Shown here: in pieces, positions 53,569 through 62,510 of the stretch
Layout: every line of letters begins with the position of its first letter
How positions within the stretch are numbered: position 1 is the stretch's first letter
Assembly: GCF_020966635.1 (NCBI RefSeq)
Contig: NZ_JAJKFQ010000005.1
Span: 956,481 to 1,020,480 of the forward strand
DNA from: Stieleria sp. JC731
GTDB lineage: Bacteria; Planctomycetota; Planctomycetia; Pirellulales; Pirellulaceae
Reading direction: 5' to 3'
DNA: 64,000 nucleotides
The notes under the pieces: model-generated
The model's database searches: none
Told to the model about the DNA's origin: nothing
What the model saw: the letters and a program-made list of their open reading frames with translations, nothing else
Made by a program: the position numbers and the translations under genes

Positions 53569-55038
53569 CTATTTCTTGTCGTGGCTTCGCTGAGCGAGAA
53601 AGCGTCGGTGTAGATCATCGACGATGTCAGAATATTGATCGGAGACATCGTTGCTTTCTTTGGGATCACGGTGGAGGTCGAACAATTCCCAGTCACTTTT
53701 CGATGTCGGTTCCCCACGCCCGTATTTGACAAGTTTCCAATGGTCGTACCGCAGCGCCCAGCGGTTTATACGGCTGTTCCAAGTCCAGTACAGAACCCGT
53801 TTGGGCGATGCCTCGTTGTCAAAGATCAACTTGGACAAGTCGATCCCGTCAAGTTGTAAATCGTCGGTGTTGAGGCTGCCTGCTGAATTTGACTTGCCAA
53901 TCGCCGCTAGTGTTGGAAGCCAATCGACAATGTGTGTTGGCGTTGTTTCCTGACGTGGCTTGATTTTCCCTGGCCAGTTCATCAGCCCCGGCACATGGAT
54001 GCCGCCTTCCCACACGTCCAGCTTTTTGCCGCGGAATGGAAGCGGTTGATTGAAGTCTGTCAATTTCAAGTCATCTGGATAGGCATTCCCTGGCCAATTC
54101 CCTTGTGGACCATTATCGGAAGAAAACAGAATCAAGGTGTTCTGCCGCTGGTCGGTCTCATCGAGAGTTTTGATGATGCGGCCGATGCAGTCGTCCAAGT
54201 GATGGACCGCAGCGAGTAGCAATCGCTTCTCGGGATCCTTTTCATTTTGAATCTTGCCAGCAGGGTCATTGAACCAAGGGATGTCCTCTTCGTTTAACCA
54301 ACGATTCGGATTCGCTGGATCCAAAGCTGTCGGTTGGTCAACAAATCGACCACGTTCATCAAGTGGCGTATGAACCGAATGGAACGGCAAGTATAAGAAA
54401 AACGGTTTGGAACGCTCTTGTCGGATCACTCGGATTGCTTCAGCAGTAACCAGTTCGGTTGCGTGCACGCCATTCTCAGAACCGTTGATCAATTCCTGAT
54501 CGCGATGCCAGTTGTATTCGAAGTCGCCTTTACGATATCGGTGGTCATACATTCCTACGGCTCCAGCCAAAGAACCGTAGCTGCTATCGAATCCGAACTC
54601 GTTGGGGCCATGAGAAGGCATCGAACCTAGATGCCATTTTCCGGCTAAGAATGTTTCATAGCCACTCGCCTTCAGGATCGATGCGAGCGTCGGTGTGCCT
54701 TTAGGAAACGCTTGGGCATTGCTGGCTTGCAATGCCGCCCCGCCAAAGCGACTGGGATAGCGACCCGTTAGCAATGCGACTCTTGTCGGCGTGCATTGAG
54801 GCATCACATAGTGCTGTGTGAAAACAATCCCCGTGCTCGCCAATTGGTCCAGATTGGGACTGTAGACGTCAGGATTGTTGTATCCAATATCAGCCCATCC
54901 CTGATCATCGCTCAGAATTAAAACGATGTTGGGCGATTCGGCGTAAACGCAGAAAGCATGTCCGAACAGCAAGCACATGATGTGCGTTATTACCAACACC
55001 GGGAAACGACGGATCGAATGGAAGGGCATGATTCGCAT
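53569..55038 (-). CDS. Sulfatase (S1 family), exported
   Basis: The protein has 489 aa from the ATG at 55038; a GTG one codon earlier is equally possible. The N-terminal signal (LVITHIMCLLFGHAFCVYA) precedes 'ESPNIVLILSDDQGWADIGY' with the metal-binding Asp pair. C82-T-P-T-R86 in 'MPQCTPTRVALLTGRYPSRFG' is the C-x-P-x-R signature converted to formylglycine. 'FLAGKWHLG' and 'LILFSSDNGPQGNWPGNAY' supply further active-site residues. The enzyme hydrolyses a sulfate ester outside the cytoplasm; the substrate class cannot be told. It is divergent from the diheme oxidoreductase gene at 55437, with 398 bp between. Confidence 0.93.
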   Translation of the reverse strand: MRIMPFHSIRRFPVLVITHIMCLLFGHAFCVYAESPNIVLILSDDQGWADIGYNNPDVYSPNLDQLASTGIVFTQHYVMPQCTPTRVALLTGRYPSRFGGAALQASNAQAFPKGTPTLASILKASGYETFLAGKWHLGSMPSHGPNEFGFDSSYGSLAGAVGMYDHRYRKGDFEYNWHRDQELINGSENGVHATELVTAEAIRVIRQERSKPFFLYLPFHSVHTPLDERGRFVDQPTALDPANPNRWLNEEDIPWFNDPAGKIQNEKDPEKRLLLAAVHHLDDCIGRIIKTLDETDQRQNTLILFSSDNGPQGNWPGNAYPDDLKLTDFNQPLPFRGKKLDVWEGGIHVPGLMNWPGKIKPRQETTPTHIVDWLPTLAAIGKSNSAGSLNTDDLQLDGIDLSKLIFDNEASPKRVLYWTWNSRINRWALRYDHWKLVKYGRGEPTSKSDWELFDLHRDPKESNDVSDQYSDIVDDLHRRFLAQRSHDKK

Positions 55039-55436
55039 CACCAGAGAATGGGAAGGGTTGTGGCAACATGTTACACGGTGCTCTGGATAGGGTGTGTGGA
55101 CCAGCGGGGGGCTGTGTTGTTTTCCAGCGTGTAGTCCAGTCGAATTAGCACAGTCGAATTACCCTGCCGAACAGATTCGATTCCCCACCATCCTGAGACA
55201 AGAGGCGGTTCAATCCGTGTGAAGTGCAACGATCTCGCGTATAGTGGATGTCATTGCTCTGTTGGCTCAACGACTACCGCCGGTTTGTGTACGCGGTGTG
55301 GTCCCAAGCTGGCGCGTTTTCGCACAAGTTGCAGATGTGGTTGAAGGCCATCATTTGAATTGTCGGTAATCGCGCATCGAGGACAGAGAAATCCCCGCCG
55401 ACAATTTATGCCCACCTCATCGATTGGATCCTTCCG
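55039..55436. other. Divergent intergenic region, no gene seen
   Basis: These 398 bases separate the sulfatase and diheme oxidoreductase genes. I see no gene, repeat family member or clear promoter; a ggttcaatcc motif near 55208 has no tRNA context around it. Confidence 0.35.
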
Positions 55437-58400
55437 ATGGTTCGTCTTTGGCTTGCTTTGGTAGCTGTTTCTGTTTGCGTGTCGAGGCTTCCTGCTCAGT
55501 CGCGTTTGCACGACGATCTTGCGCGGCAACCGACTGCAGAGCTAGCTCGGCGAGCACGGGTGTTGGGCGATCCAAAACGCGGTGCGTTGATTTTTCATTC
55601 CCAAAGTCTCGGCTGCATTCAATGCCACGGTGCCAGTAAGGGGAATCATCTGCTGGGCCCGAACCTCTCTGAACTGAAGGATCGTGCGAATTACCTGCAT
55701 GTGGTTGAATCGATTCTGCGACCCAATCAATCCGTTTTGAAACCCTACGTTGCCGAAAAGTTTCTGCTTGACGATGGGCAGATCGTGACGGGGATGGTCC
55801 GCGAAGAAGATGACGAATCGCTTGTCTTGTCGGTGCCTGGTGATGACAGCGTTAAGACCATTGAATTGGATTCGGTTGAAGTACGCAAACCTGCCGACTC
55901 TGTTATGCCGGTAGGCTTGGTCAATCAGCTAGACAGTGAATCCGAGTTCTTTGATTTGGTGGCGTTTGTTTTTGAACTAGGGAAAGCCGGCCCAGAAAAC
56001 GCCTCCTTGTTGATTCCTGATCTCGCATCGATCGCACCACCGCCACTGCCTGCCTATGAAAGCGATCTGGATCATGCCGGATTGATTCGATCATTCAATG
56101 ACCGCTCGTTTGAAAATGGCAAGCGAATCTACGAGTCGTTGTGTATCAATTGCCATGGCACCAAGGAACTTGTCGGATCGTTACCCAACGCGTTGCGGTT
56201 TGCCAGTGGGAAATTCAAAAACGGCAGCGACCCATTGGCAATGTACAAGACATTGACACATGGGTTCAAAATGATGCTTCCGCAGCATCAGTTGGTTCCC
56301 AAACAGAAGTACGACGTCATTCACTATATCCGTGAAGCGTACATCAAACCAAACAATCCGGAACAATTCGTTGCGATCACCAAATCCTATCTGGATGCTC
56401 TACCGAAAGGGAAGTTGCGCGGACCCGTTGCGGTGCGAAATGAACCCTGGAAAGAAATGGACTACGGCCCATTTCTGATCAGTACCTATGAGATCGTTTC
56501 TGAGGATGCGCCTCCACGTCTGGGGATCACCCAGCAGGAACGAATGCAGGCACGAGATGAGGACCGACCACCGTCGGAGGTTTGGCCTGAGGATGTGAAT
56601 TTTGCCTACAAAGGAATCGCATTACGGTTGGATGACGGACCCGGTGGAATTTCCAAGGGAGATCACTGGCTCGCCTTTGACCACGACACCATGCGTGTCG
56701 CTGGGGCTTGGTCAGGTAACGATTTCATCGATTGGCGAGGCGTTTTGTTCAACGGCAATCACAACATGACGCCTCGGACGAAAGGGAAATTGCATTTCGG
56801 TTCGCTGCCTGGGCCGGGGTGGGCTCATCCCCGGACAGGATCGTTTGATGATCCGCGACTGTTGGGAAAGGATGGACGTGCCTATGGACCGCTTCCTCGT
56901 GACTGGGCTCGGTACAAAGGTCTCTACAAACACGGAGATCGCGTTGTTGTTTCTTATTCGGTTGGTGATGCGGATGTCCTCGAAGGTTATGCCATTGAAA
57001 ATCAACGTGATGCGACCGTTTGGGTGCGGACAATCAACCTGGGGAAATCGGAGAACGACCTGCAGATGCGTTTGGCACCAACTGAGAGTGCTAGCGCCGC
57101 AGTGAACGCGGGATTGGAAGTATCCGAGCAAGGTGGCTACTGGACGATTTCAATCGCCGCGGAACAGACGCCGATTAACTTTTCCGTTCGCCTAGCTAGT
57201 AAAGATTCCGACATAGACTTCGATGAATTCACCGCTGCGACCGAAGATCTAAAAGAGTTGACGAAAGGTGGTCCCAAGCAGTGGTCAGATTTATTGACCC
57301 GGCAGTCAGATGGTGACCAATCTGGTCCGTTCGCTGTCGACACACTCACGCGTCCGGCGAACAACCCTTGGAAAAGCCGATTGCGGATGTCGGGATTAGA
57401 TTTTTATTCGGACAATGATTCTCTGGTAGCGTGCTGTTGTGACGGAGATGTTTGGAAAGTCAGTGGACTCAGTCGTTCCGACGGCGAATTGACATGGACC
57501 CGAATTGCGTCGGGGCTTTTCCATCCTCTGGGGATCAAAATTGTTGATCAACGTATCTTTGTTACTTGTCGCGATCAGATCGTTGTCCTCAATGATTTGA
57601 ATGAGGACGGTGAAGCAGACTTTTACCAGTGTTTCAACAACGACCATCAAGTCACTGATCATTTCCATGAATTTGCGATGGGTCTGCAGGCGGATGAACA
57701 GGGAAATCTTTACTATGCCAAGAGTGCCCGGCACGCGCGTGATTCGCTGGTCCCACAGCACGGGACGCTTTTGAAGGTCAACGCTGACGGATCGGAAACG
57801 TCGATCATTGCGAACGGGTTTCGGGCCGCGAATGGCGTTTGTCTGAACCCCGACGGATCGTTCTTCGTGACAGATCAGGAAGGACATTGGAATCCAATGA
57901 ATCGGATCAACCGCGTGGTCCCAGGTGGGTTCTATGGCAATATGTATTCCTATGGGGCACCAGATGATTCGAGCGACGAAGCGATGGAGCAACCGCTTTG
58001 TTGGCCCAACAAGGCCTTTGACCGTTCACCATCAGAATTGCTGTGGGTGCAAAGCGATCAATGGGGGCCGCTAAACGGTTCGTTATTAAATCTGTCTTAC
58101 GGATATGGAAAGGTCTTCATCGTCCCGCACGAGGAAATTGATGGCCAATGGCAAGGGGGCATGTGCCGACTGCCTTTGCCGAGATTTCCGACTGGTGTCA
58201 TGAGAGCGAGGTTCCATCCGACGGACGGACAGATGTATGCGTGCGGAATGCAGGCATGGGGTAGCGATCAAGATCAAAGTGCTGGTGGACTGTATCGAAT
58301 CCGATACACAGGTGTTCCGGCAAACCTTCCTGTCAAGTTACATGCACATCATGCCGGCGTAACGATTCGCTTTAGCGATAGGATTAGTTCAAAGATCGCG

Positions 58401-58661
58401 GCTGATCCATCGAATTACTTGGTCGAGACCTGGGATTTGAAGCGTACAAAGAACTATGGAAGCGACCTATACAATGAGCAGGTTCTGCCAATTGCCAGTG
58501 CGAAAGTTTCTGATGATGGCCATGCGGTAACGTTGGTCATTCCCGAGATCAAACCAACCTGGTGCATGAACATTTCTTACAAGTTGGAAGACGAAAACGG
58601 CACCCAGTTTCTAGGGACCATTCAGAACACGATTCATCAGCTCGGTGGCAACGATCAATAG
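55437..58661 (+). CDS. Large diheme PVC-type oxidoreductase-like protein
   Basis: The protein has 1074 aa. The signal is at residues 1-21 (WLALVAVSVCVSRLPAQ). Two c-type heme sites follow: C60-I-Q-C-H64 in 'SLGCIQCHGASKGNHLLGPNL' and C236-I-N-C-H240 in 'LCINCHGTKELVGS'. Residues 330-640 contain a planctomycete domain with 'APPRLGITQQERMQARDEDRPPSEVWPEDVNFAYKGIAL'. From about 660 onward there is a six-bladed propeller-like region ('GLSRSDGELTWTRIASGLFHPLGIKIVDQRIFVTCRDQIVVLNDLNEDGEADFYQC', 'NGFRAANGVCLNPDGSFFVTDQEGHWNP'), the glucose/sorbosone dehydrogenase-like pattern of PVC-type heme proteins. Together this suggests a periplasmic carbohydrate or alcohol oxidation with electron transfer through the hemes. 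The substrate is unknown. The TAG stop shares a base with the following GTG. Confidence 0.85.
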   Translation: MVRLWLALVAVSVCVSRLPAQSRLHDDLARQPTAELARRARVLGDPKRGALIFHSQSLGCIQCHGASKGNHLLGPNLSELKDRANYLHVVESILRPNQSVLKPYVAEKFLLDDGQIVTGMVREEDDESLVLSVPGDDSVKTIELDSVEVRKPADSVMPVGLVNQLDSESEFFDLVAFVFELGKAGPENASLLIPDLASIAPPPLPAYESDLDHAGLIRSFNDRSFENGKRIYESLCINCHGTKELVGSLPNALRFASGKFKNGSDPLAMYKTLTHGFKMMLPQHQLVPKQKYDVIHYIREAYIKPNNPEQFVAITKSYLDALPKGKLRGPVAVRNEPWKEMDYGPFLISTYEIVSEDAPPRLGITQQERMQARDEDRPPSEVWPEDVNFAYKGIALRLDDGPGGISKGDHWLAFDHDTMRVAGAWSGNDFIDWRGVLFNGNHNMTPRTKGKLHFGSLPGPGWAHPRTGSFDDPRLLGKDGRAYGPLPRDWARYKGLYKHGDRVVVSYSVGDADVLEGYAIENQRDATVWVRTINLGKSENDLQMRLAPTESASAAVNAGLEVSEQGGYWTISIAAEQTPINFSVRLASKDSDIDFDEFTAATEDLKELTKGGPKQWSDLLTRQSDGDQSGPFAVDTLTRPANNPWKSRLRMSGLDFYSDNDSLVACCCDGDVWKVSGLSRSDGELTWTRIASGLFHPLGIKIVDQRIFVTCRDQIVVLNDLNEDGEADFYQCFNNDHQVTDHFHEFAMGLQADEQGNLYYAKSARHARDSLVPQHGTLLKVNADGSETSIIANGFRAANGVCLNPDGSFFVTDQEGHWNPMNRINRVVPGGFYGNMYSYGAPDDSSDEAMEQPLCWPNKAFDRSPSELLWVQSDQWGPLNGSLLNLSYGYGKVFIVPHEEIDGQWQGGMCRLPLPRFPTGVMRARFHPTDGQMYACGMQAWGSDQDQSAGGLYRIRYTGVPANLPVKLHAHHAGVTIRFSDRISSKIAADPSNYLVETWDLKRTKNYGSDLYNEQVLPIASAKVSDDGHAVTLVIPEIKPTWCMNISYKLEDENGTQFLGTIQNTIHQLGGNDQ

Positions 58662-59008
58662 TGAAGAGTGCTGAAATTAATCCTTATACGCCGGCGAGAA
58701 GCGATTCCTCGAATCGGCTTTGTAAGTCGGTTATGCGGCCCGCAATCTTTTCGATGATGTCTATCGCGATGGGGCTGTTCGTTTCCATTCCCGGTGTCGT
58801 GATGCTCAATCAAGAATTGCAGTTCATCCCCACCAACACCTTTGTCACGGGAGTCACGGTGGGGGAGACCCAGATCAGCAATCATGCAATCATCACCTGT
58901 TCGTTACTGCTCGGATTAGCTTTGTTGGGTATCGGTGCGATGTTATTGCTGAAGTCACTGAGCAACTGGTCGCACAATCAAAAGTTCGAAGACATCGCCA
59001 AGCCATAA
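58661..59008 (+). CDS. Small membrane protein, function unknown
   Basis: The protein has 115 aa from a GTG that overlaps the previous TAG (TAGTG); an ATG at 58733 would give 91 aa. Both keep the two membrane helices, 'IFSMMSIAMGLFVSIPGVVML' and 'AIITCSLLLGLALLGIGAMLLLKSL', separated by a short polar loop (QFIPTNTFVTGVTVGETQISNH). No known domain. The start overlap with the diheme gene suggests the two are made together, which could make this a small partner or anchor. The 102-bp repeat array begins about 55 bp after it. Confidence 0.55.
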   Translation: MKSAEINPYTPARSDSSNRLCKSVMRPAIFSMMSIAMGLFVSIPGVVMLNQELQFIPTNTFVTGVTVGETQISNHAIITCSLLLGLALLGIGAMLLLKSLSNWSHNQKFEDIAKP

Positions 59009-59062
59009 ATCGCCATCATGATCGTATCCAGCACACTCCGCCGTCCTGGGGACATTGGTAAA

Positions 59063-59530
59063 TAGTACCCGTCACAGTCCCTGTGACGCTGGGGATTTAG
59101 GGACCGTCGGCACGACGGAGCGTGCCGGGTACTTTGGTTGATAGTACCCGTCACAGTCCCTGTGACGTCCAGGCGTTGGTTCGCTGAGAAGCGCTGTGCG
59201 ATCAAGCGGTCAGCACGGCGGAACGTGCTGGGTACATTGGTGATAGTACCCGTCACAGTCCCTGTGACGTCCAGGCGTTGGTTCGCTGAGAAGCGCTGTG
59301 CGATCAAGCGGTCAGCACGGCGGAGCGTGCTGGGTACATTGGTGATAGTACCCGTCACAGTCCCTGTGACGTCCAGGCGTTGGTTCGCTGAGAAGCGCTG
59401 TGCGATCAAGCGGTCAGCACGGCAGAACGTGCTGGGTACATTGGTAAATAGTACCTGTCACAGTCCCTGTGACGCCCGGGCGTTGGTTCGCTGAGATGTG
59501 CTGTGCAATCCAAGCGGTCAGCACGGCGGA
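59063..59530. repeat. 102-bp tandem repeat array with two built-in palindromes
   Basis: Units begin with tagtacccgtcacagtccct at 59063, 59142, 59244, 59346 and 59449; the spacings are 79, 102, 102 and 103 bp. Each unit holds the perfect inverted repeat GTCACAG-tcc-CTGTGAC and a second one, CAGCACG...CGTGCTG. The interior ggcgttggttcgctgagaag is nearly identical in the last three units. The array is an intergenic hairpin cluster. Because 102 is a multiple of three, open frames run across it on both strands and should not be taken as genes. The following 310 bases to 59840 contain nothing recognisable. Confidence 0.88.
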
Positions 59531-59840
59531 GCTCGCTAGAATTTGCGTGCACTCATGGAACACCGGTATCCGTTTTTGCCGGCGAATTTAGATTGGGCAC
59601 GATGTTTGCATCAGGGATTGGTCGCAAAAGTCACCGGCTTTTGCATTTCAGTTCGATTGAAAATAAACCAGTTCTATTCGCCGTGGGATCCTACCGTTCC
59701 AAATGGTTCGTCTGGATTTCGGGTGCATTCCCGGATTCAATCGTTGGTCGAGCGTTTTGGTCGGAAAGGAGCCATGCCAGACGACAGGCCACAAAATTGA
59801 ATTTGTGCCTTAGGCGTTCCCAGATTGCAGGTCCGCTCCT

Positions 59841-60950
59841 ATGTCTAGCCTTCTCGTCCCAGCTCTTCTACACCCGACCCCTCGTTCGACCAAACCAGAG
59901 GCTTCGCTTCGGTCCAAAGTATTGGGCATCGTATTGGCGTGTGCCCCAGTAGGATTCGTTGCCGCTGCAGAGCCGCCGACCAGTTCGGCCCAGGTTGCTG
60001 AAACCAAAAGTGGTGCCCATCAGACCCCAATTGTTCTCCGTGTGTCGGAAGACATCTTCAATTCGAACTCCGAGTTGGAAACACAGTCGGACGTGGATTG
60101 CTGCATCCTGGGTGTGAGGAATCTTGGTACGGCAGACGTCAACGCCAAAACTTTGATTCGGTTTGTTCCCAGCGACGAAAACGCGAGATTGAAAATTCAC
60201 TTCACTGGACATTTCATCGCGAACACTCATGGTCAGAAAGGTCCAGCCAGAATTCATTCACGTAGCAAGATGAAATTCGACTTGGCGATGGAAGCCACGT
60301 TTGATGAAGAATCTGGTTTTAGCAGTGGTGAACCGAATGGATCCGTCGTACCCGTCGATTCAAACAGGCGTATCACGAGTACGTTACCTGGGATCCGAGG
60401 GCGTATCGTCCATTCCGTCGCGAAACGCCGTATGGCAGAAACGGAACATCAAGTGGAGCAAATCTGTATCGCCAATGCGAAATCCGAATTGATCAAAGAG
60501 ATGGAACGAAGGGTTCAAAAAGAACTCGCTACAGCCAACGAGCGTTGGGCACAGATGAAGACAAGTTTGGAAAAGCAGCCATGGAACGAGGAACGGCCTA
60601 CTTTTCAGTTCACCAGTGATGACGGCTATTTGGTCATCCACGTAAACGAGCCCGGACCAGATCAAAATGCGGAATCGCGTGGATTGCAAATGATCGCGGA
60701 ATTGCCAGACCCAGCTCCGGACGCGATGACAGAGATTCTATTGAGTCGTGATTGGGTGGAAAGGAACGAACAAAAAGGTGCGTTGCTGTCTTTCGCGGCG
60801 TCCTACCCACGCCTGCTAAACTTCACTCTGAAGGCGGCGACGGACTTCAGTTTGCCGTGCAAAGAGGAAGACGATTGGTTGGTCTACACGTTGCATAAGA
60901 AAGAGCAACCTGAAGCCGTTTCCACAGCGAGAAAGATCGCGTCGAACTAG
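59841..60950 (+). CDS. Exported protein sharing a domain with the 1039-aa protein, function unknown
   Basis: The protein has 369 aa. A signal is likely near residues 24-43 (SKVLGIVLACAPVGFVAAAE). The central part runs 'LKIHFTGHFIANTHGQKGPARIHSRSKMKFDLAMEATF', then 'VHSVAKRRMAETEHQVEQICIANAKSELIKEMERRVQKEL'. This mirrors the C-terminal region of the 1039-aa protein at 35853-38972 (His-x-x-Gly, Gly-Pro-Ala-x-x-x-Ser, then a long Arg/Glu helix with A/E spacing). The two are probably paralogs of one planctomycete-specific domain. The C-terminal third ('FTSDDGYLVIHVNEPGP', 'SFAASYPRLLNFTLKAATDF') is unrelated by eye. There is no catalytic motif. It stands alone between the repeat array and the sulfatase gene, which faces it. 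Confidence 0.7.
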   Translation: MSSLLVPALLHPTPRSTKPEASLRSKVLGIVLACAPVGFVAAAEPPTSSAQVAETKSGAHQTPIVLRVSEDIFNSNSELETQSDVDCCILGVRNLGTADVNAKTLIRFVPSDENARLKIHFTGHFIANTHGQKGPARIHSRSKMKFDLAMEATFDEESGFSSGEPNGSVVPVDSNRRITSTLPGIRGRIVHSVAKRRMAETEHQVEQICIANAKSELIKEMERRVQKELATANERWAQMKTSLEKQPWNEERPTFQFTSDDGYLVIHVNEPGPDQNAESRGLQMIAELPDPAPDAMTEILLSRDWVERNEQKGALLSFAASYPRLLNFTLKAATDFSLPCKEEDDWLVYTLHKKEQPEAVSTARKIASN

Positions 60951-61007
60951 CGGTCAATCTTTCCGCACTTCGTTGTCAGTGTGAGAGGCACTTCGATCAC
61001 GCACGCC

Positions 61008-62510
61008 CTAGCGAATCGATTCATCGGGGAGTTCAGTTCCGATTCCCTGATCGATTGGCATCTTGTCGTTCGCCTGGCTCAGTCCGACCGATTCCATCGA
61101 TCGGGCCAAACGGCCTTCCATTTCTTGGACGATCGCGGCGAACTTGGGAAGGTGAATCAAGTTTGTCGTTTCCTTCGGATCTGCTTGCATGTCGTACAAC
61201 TCAGCCATGTGTTTATCGGAAGAACTGTCACCGTGCGGATACCGGATGTACTTGTATCGGTCACCTCGCACAGAGCGTACGTTAGGTGTGTACGGGAATT
61301 GTTTTTCATAGTTGTAGTAGTACAGCCATTCGGTACGCCAGTTGGAGTCATCTCCTGAAACAAGGGGTTTGATCGATGCCCCGTGAATGTTTTCCAGCGG
61401 GTTTGCTCCAGCAGCATCCAGGATCGTCGGAGCGACGTCTGCGGTGAGGACTTGCTTTGAAATGCGAACCGGGCTTTTGGTCCATTTCGGGTACCGAATG
61501 ATCATTGGAACGCGAATACTGGCCTCGTGCGCCGTTCGCTTATCGACCATCCCGTGCTCGCCTTCCAGAAGCCCATTGTCGCCCAAGAACACAAACATGG
61601 TGTTTTCCAACTTTCCGTTCCGGTCTAAGTAATCGACCAAACGACCGACACTATCATCAACTGACAGGATCGTTCCCCAGTATGCACGGACCATTGCGGC
61701 AAAGTCTGTAACCGCTTCTGCCTTGTCATTGGGAAAGTCTTTTCGCCAATCAAACAATGGGCCATAGATTCCGTGCCAGGTCATCAGACGCTGTGTGATC
61801 CACTTTGGCTTGTCGTCTAGTTTGAATGACGAGTGTGGATAGTTCACTTCCACGTGATCGAAAGCGTGTTCGTATTTCGGCTCCGGGTAGTAAAAGCTAT
61901 GTGGAGCTTTCTGTCCGATCATCAGCATGAAAGGTTCGTCGTCGGACTGTTTCTTCATCCAGTCCAAGGACATGTCTGTGACGACCGTCGTGTAGTAGCC
62001 CTCGACGACTTTGGCACCAGCCCCGTTGACATTGAACGCGGTGTCAAAATATTGACCTTGTCCTTTGTGTGTGACGAAGTGATCGAAACCCGGACGCGGT
62101 TCATCGTTCTTTTCCCCCATGTGCCACTTGCCGATGTATGCCGTTTTGTAACCGGCTTTTTGCAGACGCAGTGGAAAGCTGTCTAGATCGCGAGGGTACT
62201 CGGTGAAATTGTTGGTCACACCGTGAGCATGTGCATAGAGACCACTGAGGATTGTTGCTCGGCTGGGCGAACAAAGGCTGGTGGTGCAGAACATGTTTTC
62301 GAAGTAGATCCCCTCGGACGCCAACTTATCGATGTTGGGCGTCTTTAAATGAGGGTGACCGGCGCATGACAGTGCATCGAAGCGAATGTCATCGCAGAGC
62401 ATCACGACGATGTTCGGCTTGGCTTGGGCTGCCGCTTCGCGAGTCCCTTTAAAGACACTTAACAGGGCGAGAAACGCGAAGGCCGAAATCAGTCGTGATG
62501 AAGTTGTCAT
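61008..62510 (-). CDS. Sulfatase (S1 family), exported
   Basis: The protein has 500 aa. The signal is at residues 5-30 ([23 protein letters not shown]), followed by '[23 protein letters not shown]' with the metal-binding Asp pair. C80-S-P-S-R84 in '[23 protein letters not shown]' is the C-x-P-x-R signature; the Cys must be converted to formylglycine. '[12 protein letters not shown]' and '[15 protein letters not shown]' follow. It is probably an arylsulfatase/choline-sulfatase-like enzyme of broad class acting on exported substrates. Its ATG overlaps the stop of CysNC (ATGA, 62507-62510), so sulfate release and sulfate activation are co-translated. Confidence 0.94.
   Translation of the reverse strand: MTTSSRLISAFAFLALLSVFKGTREAAAQAKPNIVVMLCDDIRFDALSCAGHPHLKTPNIDKLASEGIYFENMFCTTSLCSPSRATILSGLYAHAHGVTNNFTEYPRDLDSFPLRLQKAGYKTAYIGKWHMGEKNDEPRPGFDHFVTHKGQGQYFDTAFNVNGAGAKVVEGYYTTVVTDMSLDWMKKQSDDEPFMLMIGQKAPHSFYYPEPKYEHAFDHVEVNYPHSSFKLDDKPKWITQRLMTWHGIYGPLFDWRKDFPNDKAEAVTDFAAMVRAYWGTILSVDDSVGRLVDYLDRNGKLENTMFVFLGDNGLLEGEHGMVDKRTAHEASIRVPMIIRYPKWTKSPVRISKQVLTADVAPTILDAAGANPLENIHGASIKPLVSGDDSNWRTEWLYYYNYEKQFPYTPNVRSVRGDRYKYIRYPHGDSSSDKHMAELYDMQADPKETTNLIHLPKFAAIVQEMEGRLARSMESVGLSQANDKMPIDQGIGTELPDESIR

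Noticed and set aside
55200-55240. Possible tRNA T-loop (ggttcaatcc)
   Set aside because: The surrounding bases do not form acceptor, D or anticodon stems.
57396-57992. A 198-codon open frame on the - strand
   Set aside because: It is antisense to the propeller part of the diheme oxidoreductase gene.
59138-59494. A repetitive 118-codon open frame with a 34-residue repeat
   Set aside because: It is the translated 102-bp palindromic array; both strands stay open only because the period is a multiple of three.
59063-59530. Possible CRISPR array
   Set aside because: Units are directly abutting 102-bp repeats with nearly no unique spacers and no cas genes nearby, so this is a tandem palindromic repeat.
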